Position numbers and translations under genes: made by a program
Notes under the pieces: model-generated
The model's database searches: none
What the model was told of the DNA's origin: nothing
What the model saw: the letters and a program-made list of their open reading frames with translations, nothing else
Source: JALHST01 sp963798435
Lineage (GTDB): Bacteria > Bacteroidota > Bacteroidia > Flavobacteriales > Flavobacteriaceae
Reading direction: 5' to 3'
Length of the DNA stretch: 64,000 nucleotides
Assembly (NCBI GenBank): GCA_963798435.1
Contig: CAWCTF010000006.1
Location: 620,001-684,000 of the forward strand
Shown: positions 26,004-36,247 of the stretch, in pieces
Layout: the number at the start of each line of letters is the position of its first letter
Numbering within the stretch: the stretch's first letter is position 1

Positions 26004-26975
26004 TTAAAAGTGAGTAAACGATTTCGTATAGAACTCAATGATTGCTTTTGAAACGGATTGCGCCGCAATCTTGTCAGACCAAATAGAAGTGTGATCTGCT
26101 TTTTCGATTATTACAGTTTTGGCATCTTTGCTAAGATTGGCCAATTCTTTCTGGTATTTTCTCCATTGCATATCATTTCGAATATGGTCACCGCCAATGA
26201 TAACCAGCAACGGTATTGTTCCTGCTATCGTTGATTGATTTACTTCGCTGTTCGTGGTTGCGATCGCTTTGAATTCATCTTTTTGTGCTTCCCAATAATT
26301 TGTACTTGCAGCAATGGCGGTAATTTCTGACTTTTCTTTTTCAGGAAATCCGTTAGGGAGTTGCACTAGATTTTTAAACCGCATAAAGCCTATTCTTGCC
26401 AACCAAGGAGCAACGGCTAACATTTTTGAAATATTTTGAAATTCAATTTCACCAGCCTTCGTTCTATCGAATTGATCCGGATGTGAAGATTCAAGAAGTA
26501 CTAAACCTTTTATTTCATTGGGATACAATGATGCAAATATTCTGGTGTATAAACCCCCGAAAGAGTGACCTACTAAAATATAGGGTCCGGATACATTTGC
26601 GCTCTTTAATGTTTCATGTAGTTCCTTGGCTATAGAAACACCATCTCTTTTTGTGTTCACAATATCACTCCAACCATATCCTGGTCGATCATAAGACACA
26701 ACCTGTGTGAATTGTTCTAGATCAGATTGTATGAATTTCCAGGCCGAAGAAGTTCCACCCAATCCCCCTACTAAAATAATGGTAGGTTTTTTCATATTTG
26801 ATTTTCCCGTAATAAGAACGTGAATTTTTTTTCCGTTCATAGAAATCAATCTTCCTGGAAATGGGTAATTTTTATTATCCGATGATGTTGCCACATTTTG
26901 ATAAATAACACCAGTTAGTAAAATCAGGAGTAAAAAGAGCGCCAAATAAATCGTGATTTTAAGTAATTTTTTCAT
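26004..26975 (-). CDS. Alpha/beta hydrolase, membrane-anchored or secreted
   Basis: About 323 residues from the ATG at 26,975, chosen because it starts the hydrophobic anchor (KITIYLALFLLLILLTGVIY) directly. The hydrolase fold shows the oxyanion region (ILVGGLGGTSSAWKF), nucleophile elbow GHSFGG, acidic residue region (VIIGGDHI) and catalytic histidine (KADHTSIW), so the Ser-Asp-His triad looks complete. The family covers esterases, lipases and haloperoxidase-like enzymes, and the substrate cannot be told. It lies 120 bases downstream of a CPBP protease on the same strand. Confidence 0.85.
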   Translation of the reverse strand: MKKLLKITIYLALFLLLILLTGVIYQNVATSSDNKNYPFPGRLISMNGKKIHVLITGKSNMKKPTIILVGGLGGTSSAWKFIQSDLEQFTQVVSYDRPGYGWSDIVNTKRDGVSIAKELHETLKSANVSGPYILVGHSFGGLYTRIFASLYPNEIKGLVLLESSHPDQFDRTKAGEIEFQNISKMLAVAPWLARIGFMRFKNLVQLPNGFPEKEKSEITAIAASTNYWEAQKDEFKAIATTNSEVNQSTIAGTIPLLVIIGGDHIRNDMQWRKYQKELANLSKDAKTVIIEKADHTSIWSDKIAAQSVSKAIIEFYTKSFTHF

Positions 26976-27097
26976 CGAGATGTTTAGTTGTTTAAAAATT
27001 GATTGCCAATTTAGAAATTGACTTATAATCTCCAATTACAATTAAGGGGTTGATTCAACAAATTCAACCTGTATTTAATTGGAGCGTTCCTCAAAGA

Positions 27098-27781
27098 TCA
27101 CTTATCCAACATTTTTTCTATAAATGGAATCAAAACATTGGGAATAAAATCGACAAGAAAATGCGCTATTATATTTATTTTTAAATCCTTTGTTTTCCAG
27201 TATGAATACGCAAAAATCAAGCCTAGCACAAAGGAGATTAGAATTCCGCCTACGCCTTGTTTATAATGAAGTAAGCCAAATGTTAAAGCTGGCAATAGAA
27301 AATAAATAATCCATTTTCGGGAAAGTTTTGCCAACCTTTCCATAATATATCCCCTATAAAAAATCTCTTCAACAATACCCGCTCTTAAAACTACCAGAGT
27401 CATTGTCCAAAGTGAAATAGTGGCGTATCGTTTGCTTTCAATCCCTTCGCCAAAAGATATCCCTGCCAAATTCAATATTGCCACGCAGCCTAGTAAGGCA
27501 ACTATACAGATAACCGCTAACAACAAACTCGTCAATATCGACTTCCCCCAGTGCCTGTTGTGTAGACCTATCGATGCTAGATCAAGCTTCTCTCCTTTAT
27601 ATACTAACACTATCAAAATGGTAGCAATAAAAAATATGCACAATTCCCGTTTTATTACAAATGAGTTAGGTACGGTATCAGAAGTCGATCCAAGACTAAA
27701 ACCAAGATTGATGAGTGGCGCTCCAAAGAATGCTATAAATAGACCAAATAGTGTATATGTTAAAATTCTATTATTTTCCAT
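27098..27781 (-). CDS. CPBP family intramembrane metalloprotease
   Basis: A 227-residue protein with about six to seven transmembrane helices. The CPBP/Abi motifs are present: EEIFYRG (EExxxR) near residue 140 and FGLLHYKQG near 170, with the zinc-binding histidine, plus a final conserved stretch (NIIAHFLVDF). Family members process prenylated CAAX proteins or mediate bacteriocin self-immunity; bacterial roles are often unknown. No bacteriocin gene is visible nearby. Confidence 0.87.
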   Translation of the reverse strand: MENNRILTYTLFGLFIAFFGAPLINLGFSLGSTSDTVPNSFVIKRELCIFFIATILIVLVYKGEKLDLASIGLHNRHWGKSILTSLLLAVICIVALLGCVAILNLAGISFGEGIESKRYATISLWTMTLVVLRAGIVEEIFYRGYIMERLAKLSRKWIIYFLLPALTFGLLHYKQGVGGILISFVLGLIFAYSYWKTKDLKINIIAHFLVDFIPNVLIPFIEKMLDK

Positions 27782-28025
27782 GATTTAGTGATTGATTAGA
27801 TTAGTAATTCGTATTCGATTCAATTATCAAGTATCCGCGTCTTCCAATAGTAAAAATTTTGGTTCGAAAAAGTTCCAATAGATTATGCTGTGCTTTCAAA
27901 ACCTACTTTCACCTTCAATAAGAAGCCATTAATGAATTTCCATTTTTTGATATTTTGAACTAAACATTTTATTTATTCGGCTTCATATAATTTGAGATCC
28001 TACGCCCAATTGATAACCAGACGAT

Positions 28026-28205
28026 TTAAATTAGAAGCCTATGCAAGTCGTTTAAAGATTCGACGACAGTGCGACCGTAGCCTCTGACGATTTCATAACC
28101 TTTGTGATCTATCAGAACCGCCAAATGTTCATTATCTTCCTTTCTAAACTTTAAATATTCCAATTCCATTATATTAATTTTGGGATTCATTATAATTGTT
28201 TTCAT
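28026..28205 (-). CDS. Small hypothetical protein (59 residues)
   Basis: An open frame from the ATG at 28,205 to the TAA at 28,026 encodes a 59-residue protein with an even, protein-like composition (LEYLKFRKEDNEHLAVLIDH, then EIVRGYGRTVVESLNDLH). I do not recognise the family and cannot confirm conservation. There is no signal peptide or membrane segment. The rest of 27,782-28,537 shows no supported gene. Confidence 0.45.
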   Translation of the reverse strand: MKTIIMNPKINIMELEYLKFRKEDNEHLAVLIDHKGYEIVRGYGRTVVESLNDLHRLLI

Positions 28206-28537
28206 ATTAATTTGTTTAGTGGTTTCATTAATTATCTAGAATAGAAACAACTGAAGTGCCGTGTAACTTTAATTTAAAATAAACGCTAGTTCCAAGCGTA
28301 ATTAGAATGGGAATTTCATAGAATCCGATCCAAATCTCCCTTTCCATTATATTTTCAAAGACCAGCGTAAATACTTCAGGTAAATTGCGTAAAAGATAGA
28401 TTGCCATATGCCATAAAATTTAATTGTGATTTTTTTCATGTTGAATTTGTTAATTGTAGTTAGACTAAATGCCTCTTATCCTGTTTTAATTTTGAATACA
28501 ATATTTTTCTAAACGGTAGACACATCACCATTGATAT

Positions 28538-29386
28538 CTACTGAAATTTGTAAGTCTTTTTAACAACTTCGGTCATTCTAAAATATCCGTAAGCAAAATT
28601 TTCAGGATTGCTTTGATTGGTGCAATTCCCCTTAATCTGTGCAGGCGTCGCACTTAAAGGACCACCTCCAAATTCAATTTGTTCAACGAGTTTGTGTACG
28701 TAATTGTAGTACTGAGGAGAGATACCATATAGGCCAATTTCTACTTCGTCCCCAGATTCGAATTGTTCCTCATTGGTTTCGGGATTATTACTTTTTTCAA
28801 AGAATACTGACATTTGATTCCCGTCGGTAAACTCATCCTTAATATCAAAAAGTGTGGGATATGCATCCCCTTTTTCCTTGAATTTTATAAGATAAAAATT
28901 GGCTTCATTTCCCGGGTCGTTGAAAAAGACATTTACATCTAAAGCCTGGTCATCATACCCGCCTTCCAACGATTGACTCACTTCTTGAATATCGGCAACG
29001 GGAGTCAATGCTTCATGTGCCGAATAAACTTCCCCGTCTGCAATAACTTCGAGAGTATAAGATTGGTTCAAAACAGGAACGAAAACCGAAGTGGTATATA
29101 ATCCGTTATGTTGGTCCTCAAAAATGAACTCCGACCCATCGGTTTCGTTTTTGACGCTTACCATTGCACCAACTACCCCAGTTATAGAATTGGTATCGAA
29201 ATAGGGTGTTGACCTACTTAACTTAATTGTCTGCTCATTGCCTAATGTTCCTTTTTCCCAATCCAATGATGCTTCTATAATTAATCTTGGGCTCCCTACT
29301 GGAACATCGAGTTCGATTACATCTTCACAAGAAGTAGCCAGTGTCGCTAGGATGAATATCATCGTAGTCTTAACGTAATTTTTCAT
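28538..29386 (-). CDS. DUF4249 lipoprotein, partner of TonB-dependent receptor
   Basis: A 282-residue lipoprotein (lipobox in LATLATSCEDV) of the DUF4249 family: VIELDVPVGSPRLIIEASLD at the start, beta-sandwich repeats, and a C-terminal region with two cysteines (one is GNCTNQSNP). In Bacteroidota this family is nearly always encoded directly after a TonB-dependent receptor and is thought to sit on the cell surface over the channel. Here the receptor stop is 4 bases upstream. The imported substrate is unknown; no SusD, FecR or sigma gene is adjacent. Confidence 0.9.
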   Translation of the reverse strand: MKNYVKTTMIFILATLATSCEDVIELDVPVGSPRLIIEASLDWEKGTLGNEQTIKLSRSTPYFDTNSITGVVGAMVSVKNETDGSEFIFEDQHNGLYTTSVFVPVLNQSYTLEVIADGEVYSAHEALTPVADIQEVSQSLEGGYDDQALDVNVFFNDPGNEANFYLIKFKEKGDAYPTLFDIKDEFTDGNQMSVFFEKSNNPETNEEQFESGDEVEIGLYGISPQYYNYVHKLVEQIEFGGGPLSATPAQIKGNCTNQSNPENFAYGYFRMTEVVKKTYKFQ

Positions 29387-29390
29387 GGTC

Positions 29391-31754
29391 TTAAAATTTA
29401 AAGTTATATGTTAGTGAGGGTACTATACCAAAGATGGCGGTACGTGTGGCTTCATTCGCTCCGGTATCCTTATTTTGATCGAATGAGATAGAAGCGGCAT
29501 TTTTACGATTATACACATTGTAAATGCCGAACATCCATTCGCCCTTCCATCTATTGTCTGGTTTTCTGTTTGGAGTGTAAATAGCCGAAACGTCTAATCT
29601 GTGATAGGGTGTTAATCGGTCAGCATTGCGATTTGAAAAGCTTGGTATTGACAATCCTTCATACTCATACTGTCCGTTTGGATAGGTTACAGGTCTACCA
29701 GTTTGAAAAACCATGTTTGCCCCGAAACTCCATTTTTCGTTTAGCTTATAGTTGGTAGTTAATGAGAAATCATGTGTTCTGTCGTAGGAGGTGTTATACC
29801 AATCCCCGTTATTTATGCCTTTACCACCGGCATTGCCGCCTAAGGTTTTTTGTTCTGATTTTGAAAGTGTGTACGCTATCCAACCAGTGAACGAACCTTC
29901 GTTTTTTCGTAATAGGAGTTCCAAACCATACGCGCGTGATTCACCGTTTAAGATTTCTGTTTCAAGGTTATTTTGACCTATCAAATCGGCACCATCAATA
30001 TAATCGATCCTATTATCCACAGTTTTGTAATATACTTCTGCTTCAAGTGAAATGTTATTTCCTCTAAGGTTTCTAAAATAGCCTAGGGCATATTGATCCG
30101 CGAGTTGAGGTTTGATAAATTTTCCACTCGGTGCCCACACATCTAGAGGACTTACCGAAGATGTATTGGACAATAAATGGATGTATTGGGCTATTCTGTT
30201 ATAGCTGGCCTTGACTGAAGATGCTTCATTGAGTTGATAGGATAGAGCTACTCGAGGCTCTAAATTATCGAACCTTTTAATATCATCTTCTTTTTTATAG
30301 TCGATTTCACCGATTACGGTTCCTCGCTCATAAATACCGAGGTTATCATTGTAAACGACAGGTTGATTATTTTCATAAATATTTAATGATTGTCCTCCTA
30401 ATCGATAAAATGCACTATATCGTAAACCGTATTCTGCTGTAAGATTTCCAATAAGTTTCTGTTCAACATTAAGATATGCACCACTTTCGACTGCCCTCTT
30501 TTGGTCTAATCTTAAATAGTTAATAGCTGAGTCATCAGAAGTCGGTTTTACTTCACCAGGATTAAAGTCATAATATATTCCGCTCACTCCGAAGTCAAAA
30601 CTCACCTTATCATTGGCAAAGTATTTTAAATCATATTTTACATTGTAATTTTTTATATCTGAAATCCAGTCAAGTTTATCAAAATCGAGTATGACTTGAT
30701 AATCGTATTTGCTATAAATAAGGGACACGTTTGAAAAAAGCCTGTCATTAAAAATATGGTTCCAGCGCAAGTTTCCGGTTAGATTGCCATAGTTTGCCTT
30801 GAAGTCTCCATCGAAATTGAAATTGTCTCTTCCAAAATATCCGGAAAGAAACAGTCTATTATTTTGGCTTAAATTATAATTAGTTTTTAAATTCAAATCA
30901 TAAAATGAAGCACTATTATCTTCCCCTGCCATTTTTAAAAATAGATGCGCATAGGAACTCCTACCAGCAATTAAAAATGATCCTTTTTCTTTTACTAGGG
31001 GTCCTTCGGCCGTTAATCTGCTTGAAATGACACCAATACCACCAGATAGATTAAATTCTTTATTATTTCCATCCTTTTGTCGAATATCCAAAACGGAAGA
31101 TACCCTTCCACCAAAACGTGCAGGGATACCACCCTTGTACAATTTTACATCCTTTACCGCGTCAGGATTAAAGACGGAGAAAAAACCCAATAGATGGGAG
31201 GTATTGTAAACAACAGCTTCATCCAGTAAAACTAAGTTCTGGTCCGCCGCACCACCTCGGATATTAAACCCTCCCGTGCCTTCACCATTATTGGTGACCC
31301 CTGGAAGCAGTTGAATCGATTTTAAAACATCTACTTCTCCTAGTACAACCGGTGTTTGTTTTATGGTAGCCATGTTCAGTTTGGAAACACTCATTTGCGG
31401 CTTCCTTAGGTCCAAATGTTCGGACTCATCAGAGAATATTACAACTTCATCTAATTGGGTAGAATTCTCAGTAATTTCAAAATCAATGTTTTGATCTTTA
31501 TCCAAAACAATATGTTGATTTTGATCAGCATACCCTAAGTAGGAAATAATGAGATCATATTCGCCTTTAGGTGCAGTAATAGAGTAAAAACCATATTCGT
31601 TGGTGGATGTCCCCAAAGTAGTTCCCTTAAAATATACTGAGGCGCCAAAAGCAGTTTCCCCGCTTGAAACATCGCTAACCTTTCCGCTCAGCGTGTGACT
31701 TTCTTGTGCACACAAAAAAGTGGTTGATAAAATTAATAATACAATTGTTTTCAT
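29391..31754 (-). CDS. TonB-dependent outer-membrane receptor with carboxypeptidase-like N-terminal domain
   Basis: A 787-residue protein. After the signal peptide (LLILSTTFLCAQ) comes a CarboxypepD_reg-like domain (about 22-100; LSGKVSDVSSGETAFGASVY, GYADQNQHIVLD), then the plug (about 115-230; LLPGVTNNGEGTGGFNIRGG, PARFGGRVSSVLDI) and a 22-strand type beta-barrel to the C-terminal phenylalanine (PSLTYNFKF). It imports a bulky or scarce substrate at the expense of TonB energy and is coupled to the DUF4249 lipoprotein. It lacks the extra N-terminal secretin/TonB signalling domain, so regulation is probably by another route. Confidence 0.93.
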   Translation of the reverse strand: MKTIVLLILSTTFLCAQESHTLSGKVSDVSSGETAFGASVYFKGTTLGTSTNEYGFYSITAPKGEYDLIISYLGYADQNQHIVLDKDQNIDFEITENSTQLDEVVIFSDESEHLDLRKPQMSVSKLNMATIKQTPVVLGEVDVLKSIQLLPGVTNNGEGTGGFNIRGGAADQNLVLLDEAVVYNTSHLLGFFSVFNPDAVKDVKLYKGGIPARFGGRVSSVLDIRQKDGNNKEFNLSGGIGVISSRLTAEGPLVKEKGSFLIAGRSSYAHLFLKMAGEDNSASFYDLNLKTNYNLSQNNRLFLSGYFGRDNFNFDGDFKANYGNLTGNLRWNHIFNDRLFSNVSLIYSKYDYQVILDFDKLDWISDIKNYNVKYDLKYFANDKVSFDFGVSGIYYDFNPGEVKPTSDDSAINYLRLDQKRAVESGAYLNVEQKLIGNLTAEYGLRYSAFYRLGGQSLNIYENNQPVVYNDNLGIYERGTVIGEIDYKKEDDIKRFDNLEPRVALSYQLNEASSVKASYNRIAQYIHLLSNTSSVSPLDVWAPSGKFIKPQLADQYALGYFRNLRGNNISLEAEVYYKTVDNRIDYIDGADLIGQNNLETEILNGESRAYGLELLLRKNEGSFTGWIAYTLSKSEQKTLGGNAGGKGINNGDWYNTSYDRTHDFSLTTNYKLNEKWSFGANMVFQTGRPVTYPNGQYEYEGLSIPSFSNRNADRLTPYHRLDVSAIYTPNRKPDNRWKGEWMFGIYNVYNRKNAASISFDQNKDTGANEATRTAIFGIVPSLTYNFKF

Positions 31755-31909
31755 TTTTTTCGATTGATTTTAGATATATGATTTATAAACAGATCCAAAA
31801 GTAGGAGTCAAAGTTTCCTTGCAAAAAAGTTTTGAGTTGAAGCGTTGCTAGAACTATTGGAAGTGTTTATAAATCCTATTGAAGTGTAAAATGCCTATTT
31901 ATGAGATAG

Positions 31910-33050
31910 TTATAAAAATAGGGCGGTAAGAATATCAAATTGAATACCTGCTGTTTTTTCAACTATCTTACTATCTATTAGCGTAGTAAAGTTGGTTGCC
32001 ATGAATACATAGGCATTTAATTCAGGCAAGTACATTAAAACGCAACCGGCACCAATTCCCCCGCCTGAATGGCCAATTGCATAGGTGACGCCCAAATCAT
32101 AATATGAAAGGCCTAGACCATACTTCTTATGTCCATCCTTCATTACCCAATCTTGCATGAGTGCCAAAGTTTCTTGCTTTAAAAGTTTACCCTCCACAAT
32201 TCCCCTTAGAAATTTGATCGCGTCTTGTGTACTGCACACGATACCGTCATCACCTCTGAGTGATGAAACATTCACCTTTTGAATCTCGGAAATATTTACA
32301 GGTTTTTCAATATTGAGCACGTCCCAATAGGAATCTACAATATTTGGAATATGTTTATAATTCTGCTTCGTCAAGTAAAATGTTTCCTTAAGTTGCAGCG
32401 GTTCCAAAATTTCCTTGTTTATATATTTCACATGGTCGCCCGTTATCTTATCGGCAATCAGGGAAAGAAGTGCGTAGTTTGTATTGGAATAGGAATAATC
32501 CGACCCTGGGCTAAAGTTCAAGTGCTCCTCTTTTATATAGCTAATACATTCACGAACCGTGAAATGTCTGGATGACATCACTCATTACAAAGGCCATAAA
32601 TTCAGGATTTGTCGCGTAATCCTGTATTCCAGAGGTATGGTTCAAGAGCATCTTAACAGTAATTCCTTTTTTGGCCAGGCTCCCAATGGAACCCGCTCCG
32701 AGATACTTGGAAATATCATCGTTTAGATCCAGTTGTTTCTCCTCCATAAGTTTTAAAATCGCCACGGCCATGTAGGTTTTGGTGACGCTCTGTAAATAGT
32801 GTAGATCTGAATTCTTAAGAGGTACTTTTCTTTCGATGTTTGAATACCCTTCTGAATGGGCCCAATTTCCTTCTTTAGCGGAATAAAAGGAGACGGCTAC
32901 CCCAGGCAGTCCATTGTCTACATTTTTTTGTAAAATTTCTATAACTTTTGCTTTTCTTTCAGCAAAGGTCACAGAATCGTTTGCCGTTTGTGCATGATTA
33001 TAGACTGTCAGAAGACATGCTGTGATGGCACTAAAAATTCTTGTTTTCAT
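31910..33050 (-). CDS. Serine hydrolase, class C beta-lactamase-like, frameshifted
   Basis: About 380 residues with signal peptide (TACLLTVYNHAQ). Active-site motifs of the beta-lactamase/DD-peptidase superfamily are present: SVTK (SxxK) in LQSVTKTYMA, YSNTNY (YxN), and HSGGG in place of KTG. The frame breaks at about 32,578: the first half ends MSDVIQTF, whereas dropping one base gives MSDSSRHFTVRECI and continues to the end. Such proteins are often esterases or peptidases rather than true beta-lactamases. It lies downstream of a LytTR regulator on the same strand and beside the TonB receptor, 155 bases away. Confidence 0.85.
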
Positions 33051-33229
33051 GATTAAATATTTTAAGATTATGGGGCAAAGCTATTTTGCAATCCGCTTTT
33101 TATAAATCGTTTGAAATATTTTTAAAATGAAATGTGGGGTTTATCCCTATGAAATGCAGCTCTTTACGAAGGGGTTAGAGGGGTGAAGAATCGAAATGTG
33201 GCAATTAGCATGTTGAAGTGTATCCTGTA

Positions 33230-34042
33230 TTAAAGGACATCCTCGGTAAACCACTTTTTAAATGAAGGTGCCTTTAACCTGCTAACAATTATTTCTGTTG
33301 GGAAAGTGGTCCCCAAAGAAATGGTAAGTACTAATTTCCCATCTTTAATCCGTTTATAAGATAGAATGACATTTCTTTTTAAAATGAACTTTCTGTTCAC
33401 CCTGAAAAAAATCTTTTCGGATAGGTTTCTTTCAATAACTTCCAAGGAATTATCAACCAAATGAGTTTTGGAATGCTGATCAATGATAAAGGTTGCACCC
33501 TGCTCTGCAAAAAACCCATTAATATTAATTAGAGGCACCTTTGTATTCTTGGCACCTATCCTTACGGTTACTCCTGTCGTTTTGAGTTCTTGCTCCCTTA
33601 GGAGTTGTTCTTCAGAGGTCTTCCAAATATGATAATAATAAATACCGATATAAATGCCATTAATGACCAATATCCACACCAAATAAATAAAAATATCGTG
33701 GGTATAAAAATTATTGGGAATGGGGGTGTCCCTTGCAAAAAAGTTTATTGCTACGGTTACAATTACTATTATGGACAATCCTAAAACACTGGTTAGCAAC
33801 AGTTGAACGGCCAATCTTTGCCACGTAAAATTTTTAAGTGGATACTTTTTTTCTAATTCTAGAATTATAAATCGAATGAGAAGCCATGCGGAATATCCAA
33901 GACATGTATCTATTAAAAATGTAACGAAAAAGTATAGATTTAATGAAACATTTGTATAGGTAATAAAGTAGTTCAAGGCATTAATGATTGGTATTAACAC
34001 CAAAAAGAAAATTATATCCCTTCTATGATAAGCAGATACCAT
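33230..34042 (-). CDS. Membrane-bound LytTR-family DNA-binding regulator
   Basis: A 270-residue protein with four transmembrane helices (residues about 10-145; first DIIFFLVLIPIINALNYFI), a short linker (WKTSEEQLLREQEL) and a LytTR DNA-binding domain (about 170-262; INGFFAEQGATFIIDQHSK, IFFRVNRKFILKRNVILSYK). It has the same one-component layout as the regulator at 14.1-14.8 kb, though the two are only distantly alike. The 179-base gap to the serine hydrolase suggests that gene as a target, by position only. Confidence 0.85.
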   Translation of the reverse strand: MVSAYHRRDIIFFLVLIPIINALNYFITYTNVSLNLYFFVTFLIDTCLGYSAWLLIRFIILELEKKYPLKNFTWQRLAVQLLLTSVLGLSIIVIVTVAINFFARDTPIPNNFYTHDIFIYLVWILVINGIYIGIYYYHIWKTSEEQLLREQELKTTGVTVRIGAKNTKVPLININGFFAEQGATFIIDQHSKTHLVDNSLEVIERNLSEKIFFRVNRKFILKRNVILSYKRIKDGKLVLTISLGTTFPTEIIVSRLKAPSFKKWFTEDVL

Positions 34043-35234
34043 TTAGAGGCCCTTGTAATTTTGTTAATTGTTACTACGAAAATAGTCGGTCATAAGTAAT
34101 GGCAAAATCTAAACCGTACAGGTTCCAATTGTAGTTACAAATTTCGTTTATTTTTAATCAATCGATAAATAATACTTGATTTTGCATTTATAGTTTCCTT
34201 ATGTCACCATACAATTATTGAATTTATCCACATAGGTAATGTCGACATCCCCCCAAAATAACTTATGGTCAAACTTCCTTTTGAACCAAGGCCCTATTAA
34301 TAGCCACCAAAAAAGGATTTGGCACTTACTATTTATTCCAAGACCTAACAAGCATGGAGTCCCAGAAACGTACATTCGAGCTACTATTTATCAAAATTTA
34401 AAATATAGATTCTTCAGTTATTTTGTCATTGGATTTAGAATTAAGGTCAAAGAATATTACCGAGCTGCTCTTCGGTGAAAAATAAATCCCATGATTCGAT
34501 CAATTGTTAGACTCGAGAACAAAATTATCAGTGCCACGGTCGAATACTTTCTCAAATCCCTAGTAAGGGCAATCGGCTGGGATACTCACTATCATATACA
34601 TTAGTAGCGCTTTTTACATTTTAGGGCATTCAATTCAGGGTTTTTGGAGTATCGCCCTTTTTATAGCTACCGAATACTTGTGACATTGTTAATTCTACTA
34701 AAAAAGTTACCTAAGTTTCTATTACCGTTTTTATTTTTTTGCTTTATGCTTCGTGTTTGTTTTTAAATTATCGGTTGCATGTCGATCCATACACAATTCA
34801 GCTCCTAAATTATTTCAGAATTTTGAAATCATACTTTATTCGTTTATTAAAATTTTGTAGGTGGTTTATTTTCAAAATTTTAGCTCTAAAGTAAGGGGAA
34901 TGTTTCTCCTGAAAAAAATTGGTACTTAAACACCCGAAAAGACATCGGAGGTACTTTAAATTTAGTTTGATGTTAAAATCAATAAAAGTAGCTTCAACTG
35001 ATCATTTGAAAAGGAACTCATTTAATTTTAATATATCGCACGTTTTCCTTTTTTAGCAATAATTGGAGATATTTTGGCGATTCAAGTTCTTGTAGATGCA
35101 CTTTGACACTTGACCTATGCGGTTCACTTACAAAAATTATAGATGATAGGAAGGATTGTTTAAATTTATTTGAGGTTATTTACTCGTTACCAAGCAATAT
35201 TGGTCTAACAACGATTGTCAACTCCTAACTAAAA
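34043..35234. other. Long gene-free stretch
   Basis: About 1.2 kb, AT-rich, without a reading frame I can support on either strand; the longest frame (34,239-34,478) has no recognisable features. No RNA gene or strong hairpin stands out. Confidence 0.4.
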
Positions 35235-35717
35235 ATGAAAAAGTACATTAATCGGAAAAGAAGCTACATATTATTTTTTTTGTTAAATGTCGCACTGGGT
35301 GTTGTTAGGTTTAGCATTTTCCCAAACCAGACGCTTACTTTTCATGTAGTTATTTTTTTTGCATCATATGCTTTGTTCATTTTTGCTTGGGAGATATTGC
35401 TTTTAATGCATGGCTATATTGATCGAACTTTCCCACTCGAGCAGACGACAGCCAAGCGAGTTATCATACAAATAATTTTGACAACTGTCGTTTTTGTAAT
35501 TTTTTCCAAGATATTGTTTACATCGGCCTCGGTGGTTTTCAAAATGGAAATATCTCCAATGCTTGATAAGGTATTGTATTTGCTGGATTTTCTGATTGCT
35601 TTAATTTTCAATCTTAAATTATTCGGGACCCAGTATTTTTACCAATGGAAAGAGGATTTGGTTAGTAGGTCCAATCTTGAAAAAGAGCGGGCGGAGGTAA
35701 AATATGATGCACTACGA
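35235..35717 (+). CDS. LytS-like sensor histidine kinase, truncated at the chimeric junction
   Basis: Only the N-terminal 161 residues are kinase sequence. Four transmembrane helices (first SYILFFLLNVALGVVRFSIF) are followed by the linker SNLEKERAEVKYDALR, which in this family runs directly into NQLNPHFLFNSLN, the histidine phosphorylation motif. Here the sequence changes to unrelated GC-rich DNA immediately after DALR, so the His and ATPase regions are missing. The open frame continues by chance to 35,861. In intact genomes such kinases pair with a LytTR response regulator downstream, which cannot be seen here. Confidence 0.85.
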
Positions 35718-35722
35718 TGCGA
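35713..35722. other. Junction between two unrelated genomes
   Basis: Left of about 35,717 the DNA is AT-rich Bacteroidota coding sequence cut inside a kinase gene. Right of it the DNA is GC-rich and begins inside a threonine dehydratase gene on the opposite strand. Both genes are cut at internal codons with no repeat, integrase or target-site duplication at the join, which points to an assembly or read chimera. Confidence 0.85.
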
Positions 35723-35799
35723 ACAATCGTTTTTGCGATTCGCTTGCGAGCTTCTTGGATTTCGGACAACTGGATCGGGCGAACCGCTTCGAGAATCAT
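35718..35799 (-). CDS. N-terminal fragment of a threonine/serine dehydratase (PLP enzyme), cut by the junction
   Basis: From an ATG at 35,799 the minus strand reads about 26 codons ending IQEARKRIAKTIVR, the usual N-terminal helix of threonine ammonia-lyases, which is followed in the family by TPL and the PLP-lysine region. That continuation is lost at the junction. This is a different gene from the complete dehydratase at 47.4 kb. Assignment rests on this short segment only. Confidence 0.55.
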
Positions 35800-35896
35800 C
35801 AGCTCACTGTAGAGGCAGCCGTACCCGCTGCAATCTTATGTCGGCTGACAAAAAAATTTGAACGCTTTTGACCCTTCCGCTATCTGAGCGTTCACG

Positions 35897-36232
35897 ATGA
35901 TTAGAATTACTATTACCGCTTTAGTCGCCGCTGCGATGCTAACCGCATCCGGCGCGTTTGCAGGGGATAAGGCATGCTGTGCCAAAGGCGTAGCCAACTC
36001 GCACTCGATGGCGTGCGTAAATTTGGCTTCGCTCAATCTTACGCCAGATCAAAAAGCAAAGGTTGAGGCGTGGCAGGCTGAATGCATGAAGGCTGGCTGC
36101 ACAAAGGAAAGCCGGCAGACGTTCCTGACCCACGCGAAAGGAATTCTTTCGCCGGACCAGTTCGCTCAGCTCAAGGCGCAGTGTAAGAAAACAGCCAACG
36201 CGAAGAGGTACAGAAACCTGATTTGGTCTTAG
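35897..36232 (+). CDS. Small secreted cysteine-rich protein, CpxP/Spy-like helical repeat
   Basis: A 111-residue protein with a signal peptide ending ASGAFAG, then five spaced cysteines (ACCAKG, MACVN, AECMKAGC, AQCKK) and two LTPDQ/LSPDQ segments (LNLTPDQKAKVEAWQ, GILSPDQFAQLKAQC), the pattern of small periplasmic stress or metal-binding proteins. The tail after QCKK is less regular and may be altered by an indel. A hairpin terminator follows at once. Function is unknown; metal or copper binding is a guess from the cysteines. Confidence 0.7.
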   Translation: MIRITITALVAAAMLTASGAFAGDKACCAKGVANSHSMACVNLASLNLTPDQKAKVEAWQAECMKAGCTKESRQTFLTHAKGILSPDQFAQLKAQCKKTANAKRYRNLIWS

Positions 36233-36247
36233 GTTTTTTCAGAAAAG

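Noticed and set aside
34239..34478. A 79-residue plus-strand frame in the long gap before the kinase
   Set aside because: No ribosome-binding site, family resemblance or coding composition that I can see.
35235..35861. The kinase frame continuing past 35,717 as one 208-residue protein
   Set aside because: The last 47 residues are translated from the unrelated GC-rich genome in a non-coding frame.
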